The translations under genes and the position numbers were made by a program. The notes beneath the pieces are model-generated. The model saw nothing but the letters and a program-made list of their open reading frames with translations, searched no databases and was not told where the DNA came from. From Gemmatimonadota bacterium (GTDB taxonomy: Bacteria > Gemmatimonadota > Gemmatimonadetes > Gemmatimonadales > GWC2-71-9), in contig QHUS01000066.1 of the NCBI GenBank assembly GCA_003222035.1, positions 1-59,961 of the forward strand: DNA of 59,961 bases, given 5' to 3'. Shown piece by piece: positions 21,629-29,465 of this stretch (positions are counted from its first letter, which is position 1; every line of letters begins with the position of its first letter).

Positions 21629-22251
21629 CGGCCGCGGGACGCGCACTCGTCGCGGGGGTGGTCTGGCTGTTCCCCGCCGCCGCCCGCGGTCAGGGAGGCC
21701 AACCGGACTCCGTGATCTACGTCCTCACCGCCGAAAGCCGGTTCGAGGTCAAGACAGGAAAGGGGGGGCTGCTCGGGTTCGCGGGGCACACGCACGTGGT
21801 ACGCGCGCGCGGGGTCCAGGGCCGCGTCGTCTACTATCCGACTGCGCCGGAGAGCTCCCGCGTCGAAATCGTCGTCCCGGCCGATAGCCTCGAAGTCCTC
21901 ACACCACCGGACACGGCCGAGATTGCCAAAGTCACACAGGCGATGCGAACCGACGTGCTGCACGTCGATCAGTATCCGGCGATCGACTTTGTGTCGACCG
22001 CGGTGACCCGAACGGCGGAGGGATTCCAGCTCCAGGGTCGACTCACGCTCGTGGGGCAAAGCCGCGACGTCATGGTGGACATGCCGGTTGACATCGGTCG
22101 CGACACCCTGCGGGCCCGCGGGGGTTTCTCGGTGAAGCAGACGGATTTCGGAATCAAGCCGTTCAAGGGCGGGCCGGCGGGGACGGTTAGGGTAGCCGAC
22201 CGCGTGACGTTCAGCTTCGACGCGATCGGTGTCCGTATGCCCGTGCCATAG
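21625..22251 (+). CDS. YceI-family periplasmic lipid-binding protein
   Basis: A 208-residue exported protein: signal peptide to about residue 22 (AAARGQ), then the YceI beta-barrel with SRFEVKTGKGGLLGFAGHTH and the C-terminal GGFSVKQTDFGIKPFKGG. Family members bind polyisoprenoids or amphiphiles; physiological role is usually unclear. ATG 21625 overlaps the SDR stop codon as ATGA, which fixes the start although the frame is open far upstream. Confidence 0.86.
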   Translation: MTAAGRALVAGVVWLFPAAARGQGGQPDSVIYVLTAESRFEVKTGKGGLLGFAGHTHVVRARGVQGRVVYYPTAPESSRVEIVVPADSLEVLTPPDTAEIAKVTQAMRTDVLHVDQYPAIDFVSTAVTRTAEGFQLQGRLTLVGQSRDVMVDMPVDIGRDTLRARGGFSVKQTDFGIKPFKGGPAGTVRVADRVTFSFDAIGVRMPVP

Positions 22252-22288
22252 AAAAACCAAACCCGGGGCTTGCAACTCCCCGGGTTGG
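22252..22288 (-). terminator. intrinsic terminator after the 5S-like RNA
   Basis: Minus strand CCAACCCGGGG, loop AGTTGCAAG, CCCCGGGTTTGG, then TTTTT. The T run is only on the minus strand, so it ends a leftward transcript. Confidence 0.82.
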
Positions 22289-22302
22289 CGGTCGGGCGAA
22301 GT

Positions 22303-22402
22303 GGCCGTCACACTTCGGCCGCGACCCTTGCGTATCACTCAACGCTGAATACGGCTACCGGTTCGGGATGTTTCACACCAGCATGTCCGGGCCGTGTCAG
22401 CC
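22303..22402 (-). rRNA. 5S rRNA-like RNA, isolated
   Basis: Read on the minus strand, GGTGTGAAACATCCCGAACC followed by GGTAGCC and CAGCGTTGAGTGATAC aligns with the loop C and loop E part of bacterial 5S rRNA (CATNCCGAAC, CAGCGCCGATGGTAC). The ends can pair as helix I: GGCTGACAC (22402-22394) with GTGACGGCC (22311-22303), eight of nine positions. ATGCTG with CAGCGT can form helix II. An intrinsic terminator follows. At about 100 nt it is short and some 5S consensus bases differ; no 16S or 23S lies nearby. It could be a divergent 5S gene, a 5S relic, or an unrelated small RNA. Confidence 0.5.
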
Positions 22403-22483
22403 TCCGGTTATTCTGATGCTCAGGGCGCGGTAAGGGTTGCACTCCCCCCCCCCACCCGCTTCCTCCCCCCCGGCCCCCCCCGG

Positions 22484-22912
22484 CTACCAGCGTTTGACGC
22501 GCCCAAGGCGCGATACGGTAATGGTCTCTGACCGCGTTCCACGTCGCAATACGACCTTGGTATTAGACACGCCCCACGCCAGGCCGATCGCGTCGAACAC
22601 CACCACGGGGTTTGACACCTCCAGTGTGACGCCACGCTCCCCCGGGCCCGGCCATCGGAGCAAGTCGCCCCATGTGTCGCCCTGCCAACGGTCGATGCGC
22701 AGTGAATCGGCCGCGATGACCGCGCGGGCACGTGTACCCTGCATGACTGCCGCGTTCTGGGCGACCGCCAATGCGGTGGTCACGTCCTGGGCCGCGGTAT
22801 TGACCGCGATCCAGTCGCGCAGGGCCGCCATGCGGGGAATTGTGACGGCCATCACGATGGCGACAATCGCCACCATAACCATGAGTTCGGCGAGCGTGAT
22901 GCCCCGGCGCAT
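22484..22912 (-). CDS. GspH/type IV pseudopilin-like protein
   Basis: A 142-residue protein beginning MRRGITLAELMVMVAIVAIVM: the class III (prepilin) signal with Gly before the hydrophobic helix and Glu at position +5. The rest is a small alpha/beta domain with two C-terminal strands, as in minor pseudopilins of type II secretion or type IV pili. It stands alone; no peptidase, ATPase or secretin is next to it. It probably supplies a minor subunit to a system encoded elsewhere. Confidence 0.83.
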   Translation of the reverse strand: MRRGITLAELMVMVAIVAIVMAVTIPRMAALRDWIAVNTAAQDVTTALAVAQNAAVMQGTRARAVIAADSLRIDRWQGDTWGDLLRWPGPGERGVTLEVSNPVVVFDAIGLAWGVSNTKVVLRRGTRSETITVSRLGRVKRW

Positions 22913-23112
22913 GGGGCTGCAATAGGGGGAGACGCGGCGGGCAAACCGGCACCCGAAACACGCGGCGCACGGCCGGAAAATGCGACGCTCGGCCTAACGC
23001 GCTGAGTCCGAAAACGCTATGTTGTGAGCCGGCCGCACGTTGCGGTGAAGCACGGCCCCCGCCAGAGGTGGTAGCGCCCGCTGGTCAGCCCGGTGCGCGT
23101 GGAGCGTATAGG

Positions 23113-24381
23113 ATGCCGGTTTCGCGCTTGAGGTTCGAATCGCTGCCACATGCGATTTTCCTGCAACGGGCCTCTGGCCGGGACTCCGCCGCAGGACTGG
23201 AAGCGCGCCTGGGACAGGGCGCATTTCTCGCCTTGCGGCTGGTCGACCTACTCGCACCGGATCCCGCCCCGGTGTCCGAGGACTCATTTCACTACCAATG
23301 GATTGCCACCGACCGGTTCTGCCGCGAGCTCAGCGCGACGGCTGCGGAGGGTGCGCACATCCACGCGATCGCGCAGAGTGCATCCGAGGCGCGCCGGCTC
23401 GACGACGCCGGGAGGGTCGCACCGTCGCTGTTCGCGTACGCGCACTTCCTCGAGACCGAGCTGCGGTTGGAAGAAGCGATCGACGTGCTCACTACGATGC
23501 TGGTGGTCGTGGGGTCGCGGCTGTCCCCCTCCGACGCGGTGGCGGCGCGGCTACGGTTCGCGAGGGTGCAGCGCAAGCTGAACCGGTTCGACGAGGCTGA
23601 AGCGGCGTACGTTGAGGCAGGGGAGCTGGCGAGGCGGGCCGGGGACCGGTACTCGGAGCTGCTCAGCCGGATCGGCCGGGCGAACACCCTGGTCGGCCGC
23701 GGCAACCCCGGCGAGGCGAGGCGCCAACTGGAGGGAGTGCTCGCGGACGCGCGGAACGCGGGTGAGCAGGACGCCGAGGCGCGTGCGGAGCACGGTATCG
23801 CGGTCGCGCTGTCCCATGGTGGGCAACCCGACCTGGCCGCGCAGCACTACTGGCGTGCATACGAGCTGTACGATGAGGAGGACTCGAAGGTACGCGCCCT
23901 GAGCGACGTGGGTGTGATGCTTCTCACGCTCGGCGACTCGATCGGGGCGGAGCAAGCCCTATCGGAAGTGATTCGGCGGGGCCCGCCGCCGGAGGCAGCG
24001 AGTAACGCGATGATCGAGTTGATGCATTGCGCCTCGTTCCGGCGGGACCACGTCGGATTCGCTCGCTGGCGCGAGCGCTGCGAACAACGCCTGCCGGACA
24101 TGCCGCCCAATATCCGGACGGACTTCTATCTGAAACAGGGGATTGGCCAGGCGCGGTTCGGACGGTATCGCCGTGCCACAGAGTTGATGAAGCAGGCCCT
24201 CGAAATCGCGGGCGCCGCTGGACTGCACGAGTTCGAATTCCGAATCGAGCGAATCCTAGCGGGGCTGGAAGGGTGCGAGCAGGCGCGCGAACCACAGCTG
24301 GCGACCGAGCCCGTCATTCATACCGCCGAGCTGCGCGTGGTATCCGATTCCCTCGCCCTGCTGAGCAGGGGATCGGGCTAG
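23113..24381 (+). CDS. TPR-repeat protein, partner of the AraC regulator
   Basis: A 422-residue helical protein with at least seven tetratricopeptide-like pairs (for example ARLRFARVQRKLNRFDEAEA, DRYSELLSRIGRANTLVGRG, ALSDVGVMLLTLGDS). No signal peptide or enzyme motif. ATG 23113 has GGAG about 8 nt upstream. It ends 10 nt before the AraC-type regulator and both are followed by a MerR-type gene with ATGA overlap. By position it may be the sensor or scaffold for those regulators. Confidence 0.75.
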   Translation: MPVSRLRFESLPHAIFLQRASGRDSAAGLEARLGQGAFLALRLVDLLAPDPAPVSEDSFHYQWIATDRFCRELSATAAEGAHIHAIAQSASEARRLDDAGRVAPSLFAYAHFLETELRLEEAIDVLTTMLVVVGSRLSPSDAVAARLRFARVQRKLNRFDEAEAAYVEAGELARRAGDRYSELLSRIGRANTLVGRGNPGEARRQLEGVLADARNAGEQDAEARAEHGIAVALSHGGQPDLAAQHYWRAYELYDEEDSKVRALSDVGVMLLTLGDSIGAEQALSEVIRRGPPPEAASNAMIELMHCASFRRDHVGFARWRERCEQRLPDMPPNIRTDFYLKQGIGQARFGRYRRATELMKQALEIAGAAGLHEFEFRIERILAGLEGCEQAREPQLATEPVIHTAELRVVSDSLALLSRGSG

Positions 24382-24391
24382 CGAAGAGTTT

Positions 24392-25186
24392 ATGCTCGTA
24401 CTGGCCGCCGTCCCGGACGTGCAGTTCCACAAGCTGCGGCGTGCGGCGGGCTCGCGGTTTAGCGTGGCGCAGGCGTCGACCTGGGACGACGTGCTCGCAA
24501 GCATTCGTGGCCGACCCGTCGAGCTCGCCGTGGTCGATCCCCTGCTGTCGGGCCACCCGCGCTCGCAGGAGATCGAGCGGCTGCGCGTGTTGTTTCCGTC
24601 CCTGCCCTTGATGCTGTATACCACGCTCACACCGCGCACCGCCGGGGTGCTCCTCGCCCTGGGCCAGCGCGGCATTCAGCACGCCGTGTTCCTGAACTGC
24701 GACGACCACCCCAACCGCCTGCGCGACTTGCTGGCCGAAGAGGAGGCGCGTTCATCGTCGCGGCACCTCTTGGACCAGCTTGCGGACGCCCTGGCGCCAC
24801 TTCCCAGCGAGCTGCGCTGGGTGCTCGAGGAAGCCCTGCGCTCGCCCGGCGAGGTCCAGACGGTCGGTCAGGTCGCCGCGCGGGCGCGGGTCGACCGGCG
24901 CACCTGCGAGCGCTGGTTCACGCGGGTGGGGCTGCCGTCGCCACGGCAATTCCTGTGCGCGGCGCGCGTGCTGTACGCACAGCGTCTGCTGCAGGATCCC
25001 GGTTTCACGATCGAGGACGTGGCGACGCGGCTCGGCTACGCGCAGACCAAGACCCTGCAACTGCACGCCCGCGCGTACCTCGGACTCACCGCCGGGGAGA
25101 TGCGCCTGTCGCTCGATGCCGACGAGGCGCTGGCCCGCGTGGTCCGGCGCTTCCTGACACCCCAAGCGAAGGCCGCCGCCTCATGA
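24392..25186 (+). CDS. AraC-type transcription regulator with receiver-like N-terminus
   Basis: A 264-residue protein. The N-terminal 120 residues look like a degenerate receiver fold (ELAVVDPLLSG, MLYTTLTPRTAG) lacking clear phosphorylation residues; the C-terminal 100 residues form an AraC-type double helix-turn-helix (VGQVAARARVDRRTCERWF and IEDVATRLGYAQTKTLQLHA). Starts 10 nt after the TPR gene. Overlaps the MerR-type gene as ATGA. Targets unknown. Confidence 0.82.
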   Translation: MLVLAAVPDVQFHKLRRAAGSRFSVAQASTWDDVLASIRGRPVELAVVDPLLSGHPRSQEIERLRVLFPSLPLMLYTTLTPRTAGVLLALGQRGIQHAVFLNCDDHPNRLRDLLAEEEARSSSRHLLDQLADALAPLPSELRWVLEEALRSPGEVQTVGQVAARARVDRRTCERWFTRVGLPSPRQFLCAARVLYAQRLLQDPGFTIEDVATRLGYAQTKTLQLHARAYLGLTAGEMRLSLDADEALARVVRRFLTPQAKAAAS

Positions 25187-25821
25187 CCACCGGGGCGTCG
25201 CAGCCCGAGCCGCTCCACGTGCTCCGGGAATACCGCAACCTTGCACCCTGGAACCTGCGCGATCTGGCGGCCCTCGTGGGAGCGGTGCTGGACGCCTCGG
25301 CGATCACGCCGATCAACGCCGCCGCCCGCGCCCAGCCGAGCGAGCGAACCATCCGGTTCTACGTCACCAAAGGTCTCGTGAGCCCGCCCGAAGGCCGTGG
25401 CACCGCGGCGACATACTCCTACCGCCACTTCCTGCAACTCCTGTGGATCAAGCTCCGTCAGATGGAAGGAACAACGCTGGCCACGATCATCAAGGAGATG
25501 CGCGATCAGACGGGAGACGTGTTGGAGCGGCGCGCGGCCCAGACGTTGGGGGTCTCGTTGCCGGTCCCGGACCGGCTCCCCCTGAAGAGCAAGGGCGCGC
25601 CGCCGCGTGGCAAGTCGGGACGCGCGTTGACGGCATGGCTCGAGCGGGACGCCGCCCGGGACCCCGAGACGCCCAGCTCGTGGCACCGGATCCCGGTCGG
25701 CCGGGGCGTCGAGCTGCACGTTGAGACGGCCCATCCGCTGTCGCGCGTTGGGCCGGGCGATGCGGCGGTCGCCGAGGCCGTGCGCGAGGCGCTCGCGAAA
25801 TTGTTACCCGCGTCGCAGTAG
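25183..25821 (+). CDS. MerR-type helix-turn-helix protein
   Basis: A 212-residue protein with a MerR-like winged helix between about residues 45 and 110 (RTIRFYVTKGLVSPPEGRG, YRHFLQLLWIKLRQMEG). The C-terminal part is Pro/Arg-rich and ends in a short alpha/beta piece (VELHVETAHPL). No metal-binding cysteines of the classic MerR site are visible, so the effector is not a thiol-bound metal. ATG 25183 overlaps the AraC gene stop. The three regulators probably act together. Confidence 0.75.
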   Translation: MTTGASQPEPLHVLREYRNLAPWNLRDLAALVGAVLDASAITPINAAARAQPSERTIRFYVTKGLVSPPEGRGTAATYSYRHFLQLLWIKLRQMEGTTLATIIKEMRDQTGDVLERRAAQTLGVSLPVPDRLPLKSKGAPPRGKSGRALTAWLERDAARDPETPSSWHRIPVGRGVELHVETAHPLSRVGPGDAAVAEAVREALAKLLPASQ

Positions 25822-25830
25822 TGGCGCGGG

Positions 25831-25936
25831 GCGGTCGGTGGAGGTTGTGGAAGTCGGTGGAGGTTGTGGAGGCACTCTCCCGGAATGGTCACGACCTCCA
25901 CCACCTTCCACCGACCGCCACCAACCTCCAATAACC
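25831..25936. repeat. self-complementary repeat, unit about 19 nt
   Basis: GGTCGGTGGAGGTTGTGGA twice on the left, then 25892-25936 the reverse complement (CCTCCACCACCTTCCACC). It fills the gap between the MerR-type gene and lemA. Confidence 0.78.
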
Positions 25937-25947
25937 TTGAGGTTCCG

Positions 25948-26532
25948 ATGTTCTCTTGGATCCTGCTGGCGGCACTCATCGGCGTCGTTCTCTGGCTGAT
26001 CGGCGCGTATAACGGGCTCATCTCCCTCAAGAACCAGACGGGCAACGCATTCAAGCAGATCGATGTCCAGCTCAAACGGCGGCACGACCTGATCCCGAAC
26101 CTCGTGAACGCAGTGAAGGGCGCGATGGACTTCGAGCGCTCGACCCTCGAGGCGGTAATCCAGGCCCGCAACCAGGCGGTGAAGGTGAACGCAACGGGAC
26201 CAGAGGGCATCAAGCAGATCAGCCAGGCGGAGAACGCATTGTCCTCCGCGTTGCAGCGCCTCATGGTCGTCGTCGAGCAGTATCCCCAGCTCAAGGCGAC
26301 GGGCAACATCGGTCAGCTGCAGGAAGAGCTGACGTCGACCGAGAACAAGGTGGCGTTCGCCCGCCAGCTGTACAACGACACCGCGACGCAGTACAACACG
26401 AAGCAGCAGCAGTTCCCGACCAATCTGGTCACGGGACTCGCCAAGGCGCAGCCCGCCGACCTGTGGGAGATCGAGGACCAGGCCGAGAAAGCGGTCCCGC
26501 AGGTCGACCTCTCGATGAAGCCGAGAGCGTGA
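25948..26532 (+). CDS. lemA: LemA family protein
   Basis: A 194-residue protein with one N-terminal membrane helix (WILLAALIGVVLWLIGAYN) and a long helical bundle containing the family signature LKRRHDLIPNLVNAVKG. Its function is not defined; the gene is very often next to an M48 protease or TPM-domain gene, as here. ATG 25948 has GAGG about 7 nt upstream; the open frame before it is repeat DNA. Overlaps the protease gene as GTGA. Confidence 0.92.
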   Translation: MFSWILLAALIGVVLWLIGAYNGLISLKNQTGNAFKQIDVQLKRRHDLIPNLVNAVKGAMDFERSTLEAVIQARNQAVKVNATGPEGIKQISQAENALSSALQRLMVVVEQYPQLKATGNIGQLQEELTSTENKVAFARQLYNDTATQYNTKQQQFPTNLVTGLAKAQPADLWEIEDQAEKAVPQVDLSMKPRA

Positions 26533-27596
26533 GCGACGACAGCTCACTCACTCTGTTTCAACAACAGGAAGCCAATCGCCGGCGCACGGTCCTGCTGGTG
26601 ATTGGCTTCGTGGCATTTTTCGCCTGGTTGGGGTTCGGCGGTGACTACATCTACTACCTGTCCACGCGGACCGTGCCGAGCACGGCCTACCATCACACCT
26701 TTCCCTGGTTCGGCATCGTCTTGACAATGGCCGCCCTGCTGACGGCGTGGTACGCGTACGCAACGGGACCGGAGAAGGTCCTGTGGTCCACAGGGGCGCG
26801 CGCGGTGGTTGACCCCACTGACCCCCAGGAGAAACAGCTCGTCAACGTCGTGGAAGAGATGGCGATCGCATCGGGCGTGCCGCGACCCGGCATCTGGATC
26901 GTCGACGATCCCGATCCCAACGCGTTCGCGACGGGCACGGATCCGCGGCACGCGCACATCGCCGTCACGCGCGGCCTGCTCCAGCTGTGCAACCGCGATG
27001 AGCTGCAAGCGGTCGTAGGCCACGAGCTCGGGCACGTGAAGAACCTGGACGTCCGCCTGATGACTCTCTTGGCCGCGCTGGTGGGCGCGGTGGCGTTGAT
27101 GCACGACGGCGCGACGCGCGTCCTGCGAGGCGGCATCAACGTGGGTGGCGGTGACGGTGGTGGGTCTCGGGGCGGAGGGGGAGGGGGAGGGGGAGGGGGA
27201 GGAAAGAAGGGGGGCGCTGGAGCGGTACTCTTGATCCTGCTCGTGGTCTGGATCATCTCCTGGCTCCTGGCCCCCATCGTCACTCAGATTCTCGCACTGG
27301 CGGTGAGCCGGAAACGCGAGTACCTGGCCGACGCCATGAGCGCCCAGTTCACGCGCAATCCGCTGGCGCTCGCGAGCGCGCTGCAGAAGATCGAGGGTGC
27401 TGCCGCGCCGACCGCCGCCATCAAGCGGGGCGCCGCTCACCTCTGCATCGCCGACCCGCTGGGCCGGCGGCTGACGGGACACGAGGGCGCGGTGGCCGAT
27501 CTCCTCGCCACGCACCCGCCCATGGCGAAGCGGATCGCGATCCTGCGCGGCATGGGATACGCCCAGCTCAAGAAGGAGGGAGGCGGTCTCGCGTGA
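26529..27596 (+). CDS. M48-family membrane metalloprotease, HtpX-like
   Basis: A 355-residue membrane protease with two N-terminal membrane helices (about 16-34, 58-78), the zinc site VVGHELGHVKNLD (HExxH), and a second pair of helices around residue 240. Between them a Gly-rich stretch (about 208-232) is encoded by G-rich DNA at 27150-27210. EYLADAMSAQFTRNP supplies the third ligand region. Likely removes damaged membrane proteins, by analogy with HtpX. Coupled to lemA by a GTGA overlap. Confidence 0.88.
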   Translation: MSDDSSLTLFQQQEANRRRTVLLVIGFVAFFAWLGFGGDYIYYLSTRTVPSTAYHHTFPWFGIVLTMAALLTAWYAYATGPEKVLWSTGARAVVDPTDPQEKQLVNVVEEMAIASGVPRPGIWIVDDPDPNAFATGTDPRHAHIAVTRGLLQLCNRDELQAVVGHELGHVKNLDVRLMTLLAALVGAVALMHDGATRVLRGGINVGGGDGGGSRGGGGGGGGGGGKKGGAGAVLLILLVVWIISWLLAPIVTQILALAVSRKREYLADAMSAQFTRNPLALASALQKIEGAAAPTAAIKRGAAHLCIADPLGRRLTGHEGAVADLLATHPPMAKRIAILRGMGYAQLKKEGGGLA

Positions 27597-27748
27597 CCGG
27601 CCAGTCCTCGAGGTCTACGCCAACTCGATCGCGCACCTGCTGCCCATTCGAAGCCCGCGCGTGCCGCTTCACAAGTCGCACGACACAGATCCGGGGCTGC
27701 CGGCGTTGCGGAGAGAGAAGCTTCGCTAACGTGACCTCGAGCAGGAGC

Positions 27749-27800
27749 GTCATGGAGAGGCGTCTCGCAGAGACGTCTAACAGAGGCGTCGAACCGTCGC
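27749..27800 (+). repeat. 13-nt repeat array, third locus
   Basis: GTCATGGAGAGGC, GTCTCGCAGAGAC, GTCTAACAGAGGC, GTCGAACCGTCGC in tandem. Same unit as the arrays flanking the four-helix gene 13 kb away. It overlaps the 3' end of the small gene that follows. Confidence 0.82.
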
Positions 27801-27977
27801 GGCCGCGCGATCGATCTGCTCGATCAGGGTGAGGACCAGCTCCCGAACCAGGAAATCCCGTGTTTCCAGGCCTGCAAGGACGGCGGAGCAGCGCGCGGCG
27901 CCGAGCGCATCGGCGATCTCGGCGAGTGTCGCGGCACGGCGCCGCGTGGCGGGGTCAGGCATCCGGTACGTCGGCAT
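27777..27977 (-). CDS. small helical protein, unknown function
   Basis: A 66-residue product from ATG 27977 (frame open to 28019): two predicted helices (RRRAATLAEIADALGAARCSAVLAGL and LVRELVLTLIEQIDRAAATVRRLC). No family recognised. Its last codons lie in the 13-nt repeat array. Coding character is moderate; it might be spurious. Confidence 0.42.
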   Translation of the reverse strand: MPTYRMPDPATRRRAATLAEIADALGAARCSAVLAGLETRDFLVRELVLTLIEQIDRAAATVRRLC

Positions 27978-28043
27978 GGGCGCCTCCCAACGTACGCCGG
28001 GACCGACCTCCCGCATCACCCTTTTTCGTGTAGCGGCGGCTTT

Positions 28044-28760
28044 TCAGCGCGCGCCAGCGGGCAGGAGGTCTGTCAGCGGGCGAAAGGCGTATCCTGCCGC
28101 TCGGGCGTCCGAGATGATCCCGGGCAACGCGGCCGCCGTGCGGCGGCGGTCACCCTCCGGGTCGTAGCCATCCCCGTCGTGCAACAGAATGATCGCACCG
28201 GGCCGCAGCTTCCGTCGGACGCGCGCCCGAATCTCGTCGGCCGAGACGCGGGGGTCCGAGTCCCACACGCCGAACGTCCACCCGAACACGGTATAGCCGA
28301 GTCGGCGCGTGACCGATCGGACGAAGGGATTGCGGTATCCATGCGGCGCGCGGAACGTGCGCAGGCTCGCGCCCGTGGCCTCAGTAATGAGCTCGTGCGC
28401 GCGCTCGAGCTCTTCGCGGATCCGGCGCGGCCCGAGGACATGTAGCTTGCGATGTCGCCAGGTATGGTTCCCGACCTCGTGGCCTGCCCCGACCACGCGA
28501 CGGGCGACCGCCGGAAAGCGGCGGACGTGTTCGCCTACCAGAAAAAAGACCGCCGGGGTGGCGGACGCCGCGAGCGTTTCGAGAATGGGCTCGGTGGCGC
28601 GGGGGTTGGGGCCGTCGTCGAAGGTGAGGTACGCCACCCGCTCCCGCGTCGGCCCGCGGCCAATCGCCCGCCCGAACAACGGGCTATTGGGCTCATACGT
28701 ACCGTACGCCCAAGCGCCGAGGGCACCGGCCGCGACAGGGACCAGGGGAGTGAGCGCCAT
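28044..28760 (-). CDS. polysaccharide deacetylase, NodB domain
   Basis: A 238-residue enzyme with an N-terminal hydrophobic segment and a NodB domain: motif 1 AYLTFDDGPNP (catalytic Asp-Asp pair), motif 2 GNHTWRHRKL (zinc histidines), motif 3 FRAPHGYRNP, and a late ILLHDGDG. Such enzymes remove acetyl groups from peptidoglycan or surface polysaccharide. ATG 28760 is used; a terminator and a large structured RNA lie directly before it, so leader control of expression is likely. Confidence 0.88.
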   Translation of the reverse strand: MALTPLVPVAAGALGAWAYGTYEPNSPLFGRAIGRGPTRERVAYLTFDDGPNPRATEPILETLAASATPAVFFLVGEHVRRFPAVARRVVGAGHEVGNHTWRHRKLHVLGPRRIREELERAHELITEATGASLRTFRAPHGYRNPFVRSVTRRLGYTVFGWTFGVWDSDPRVSADEIRARVRRKLRPGAIILLHDGDGYDPEGDRRRTAAALPGIISDARAAGYAFRPLTDLLPAGAR

Positions 28761-28766
28761 TGGGGG

Positions 28767-28814
28767 TAATAAAACACGAAGCCCCCGGGACGGCGCGATA
28801 GGCCGCCCGGGGGC
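28767..28814 (-). terminator. intrinsic terminator just before the deacetylase gene
   Basis: Minus strand GCCCCCGGGCGGC, short loop, GCCGTCCCGGGGGC (one unpaired T), then TTCGTGTTTTATT. It ends 6 nt before the deacetylase ATG. Confidence 0.8.
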
Positions 28815-29201
28815 CCCGCACATCGGTTACCCGGAGCCGGGGGATTGCTCCCTCCGTTCTTCATCCTGTCGCCGCCGGTTGACTGATTCGTCGATCGGTA
28901 GGGCTACAGGAGCTCCGGCTTCCATCCCCAAGCAGCCTGGCCGGGCCGCAAGGTTCACCGATGTAGGTGCTGCGGGTCAGATCGGGTCGCGGACCGACCT
29001 TCCGCACTGCACGTCGAGGCACCGCGTCGACGTGGATAGGGCACGCGACTGGCCCTATCTATCCGAGCCGGAAGGCTGCCCCCGGATCGCCGGCCGCCTG
29101 AGCCCTTGTTTGCGTCGGCGGCCTCCCCGGAATTTCCGCTCGGACCCGTCTTAGAGGCGTAGTTGAGACACCAGGTCCCGACCCTTCCCTCTAAGCCGCG
29201 T
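28767..29201 (-). ncRNA. large structured leader RNA or stand-alone ncRNA, class unknown
   Basis: About 430 nt from a strong promoter to an intrinsic terminator, with no convincing coding frame. Many perfect complementary pairs are visible: CTTAGAGG/CCTCTAAG (29194-29187 with 29158-29151), GGCCGCC/GGCGGCC, GATAGGGC/GCCCTATC, CACGTCGA/TCGACGTG, and an outer pair ACATCGGT/ACCGATGT (28964-28957 with 28828-28821) enclosing CCGGAGC/GCTCCGG and TCCTGT/ACAGGA. I could not match it to RNase P, tmRNA, SRP, 6S or a known riboswitch: their invariant motifs are absent. Lying before a cell-wall deacetylase gene, with a terminator at the end, it could be a riboswitch. Confidence 0.6.
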
Positions 29202-29207
29202 GGGATC

Positions 29208-29235
29208 AATATAGGGGGTCCATATAATCGCGCAA
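29208..29235 (-). promoter_or_regulatory. promoter of the structured RNA
   Basis: Minus strand TTGCGC (29235-29230), 16-nt spacer, TATATT (29213-29208). The same AT-rich patch holds a perfect plus-strand -10 box, TATAAT (29223-29228), that could serve the small frame at 29268. Confidence 0.6.
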
Positions 29236-29267
29236 GTGCCGATATTTCTTCGGGTTAGCTCACTTCA

Positions 29268-29465
29268 GTGTGCAAGCGATGTGGACGGGTAACCATCATG
29301 CGCATCTACTATTGCCGCGCCCATCCACACGATGTGGAGAGTGTTGATCCACAAATGCAGGGTTGGGAGGTTGAGGACCCCAACGCTCTCAAACCTCCCA
29401 AACCAAGGTTACAGGTCCACCCCGACTTCGCAGTACGTGTACGGTCCGTTGGGCTGACGGGGTAG
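29268..29465 (+). CDS. possible small Cys/His protein
   Basis: A 65-residue frame starting at GTG with CKRCG and YYCRAHPHD, which could bind one zinc ion, and a Pro-rich C-terminus. A TATAAT -10 box lies 40 nt upstream but no clear -35 box or Shine-Dalgarno site. Its end overlaps the better-supported gene on the other strand by 57 nt. Weak candidate. Confidence 0.25.
   Translation: MCKRCGRVTIMRIYYCRAHPHDVESVDPQMQGWEVEDPNALKPPKPRLQVHPDFAVRVRSVGLTG

Noticed and set aside
27600-27748. Gene between the M48 protease and the repeat array
   Set aside because: A frame with several CxxC-like pairs exists, but it starts inside the protease gene end and runs into the repeats without a ribosome site.
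28535-28864. Small protein frame over the structured RNA
   Set aside because: Its sequence is low complexity, crosses the terminator hairpin and merges into another frame of the deacetylase gene.
28821-28964. Cyclic di-GMP or cobalamin riboswitch
   Set aside because: The GGGTAACCGATG end recalls GEMM, but CACGCACAGGGCAAACC and GCAAAGCC are missing; the B12 box is also not matched.
28767-29201. RNase P RNA or tmRNA
   Set aside because: A GGAAATTCCGGG stretch resembles the RNase P core GGAAAGUCCGGG, but the other universal P4 strand is absent; no tRNA-like end or tag frame for tmRNA exists.
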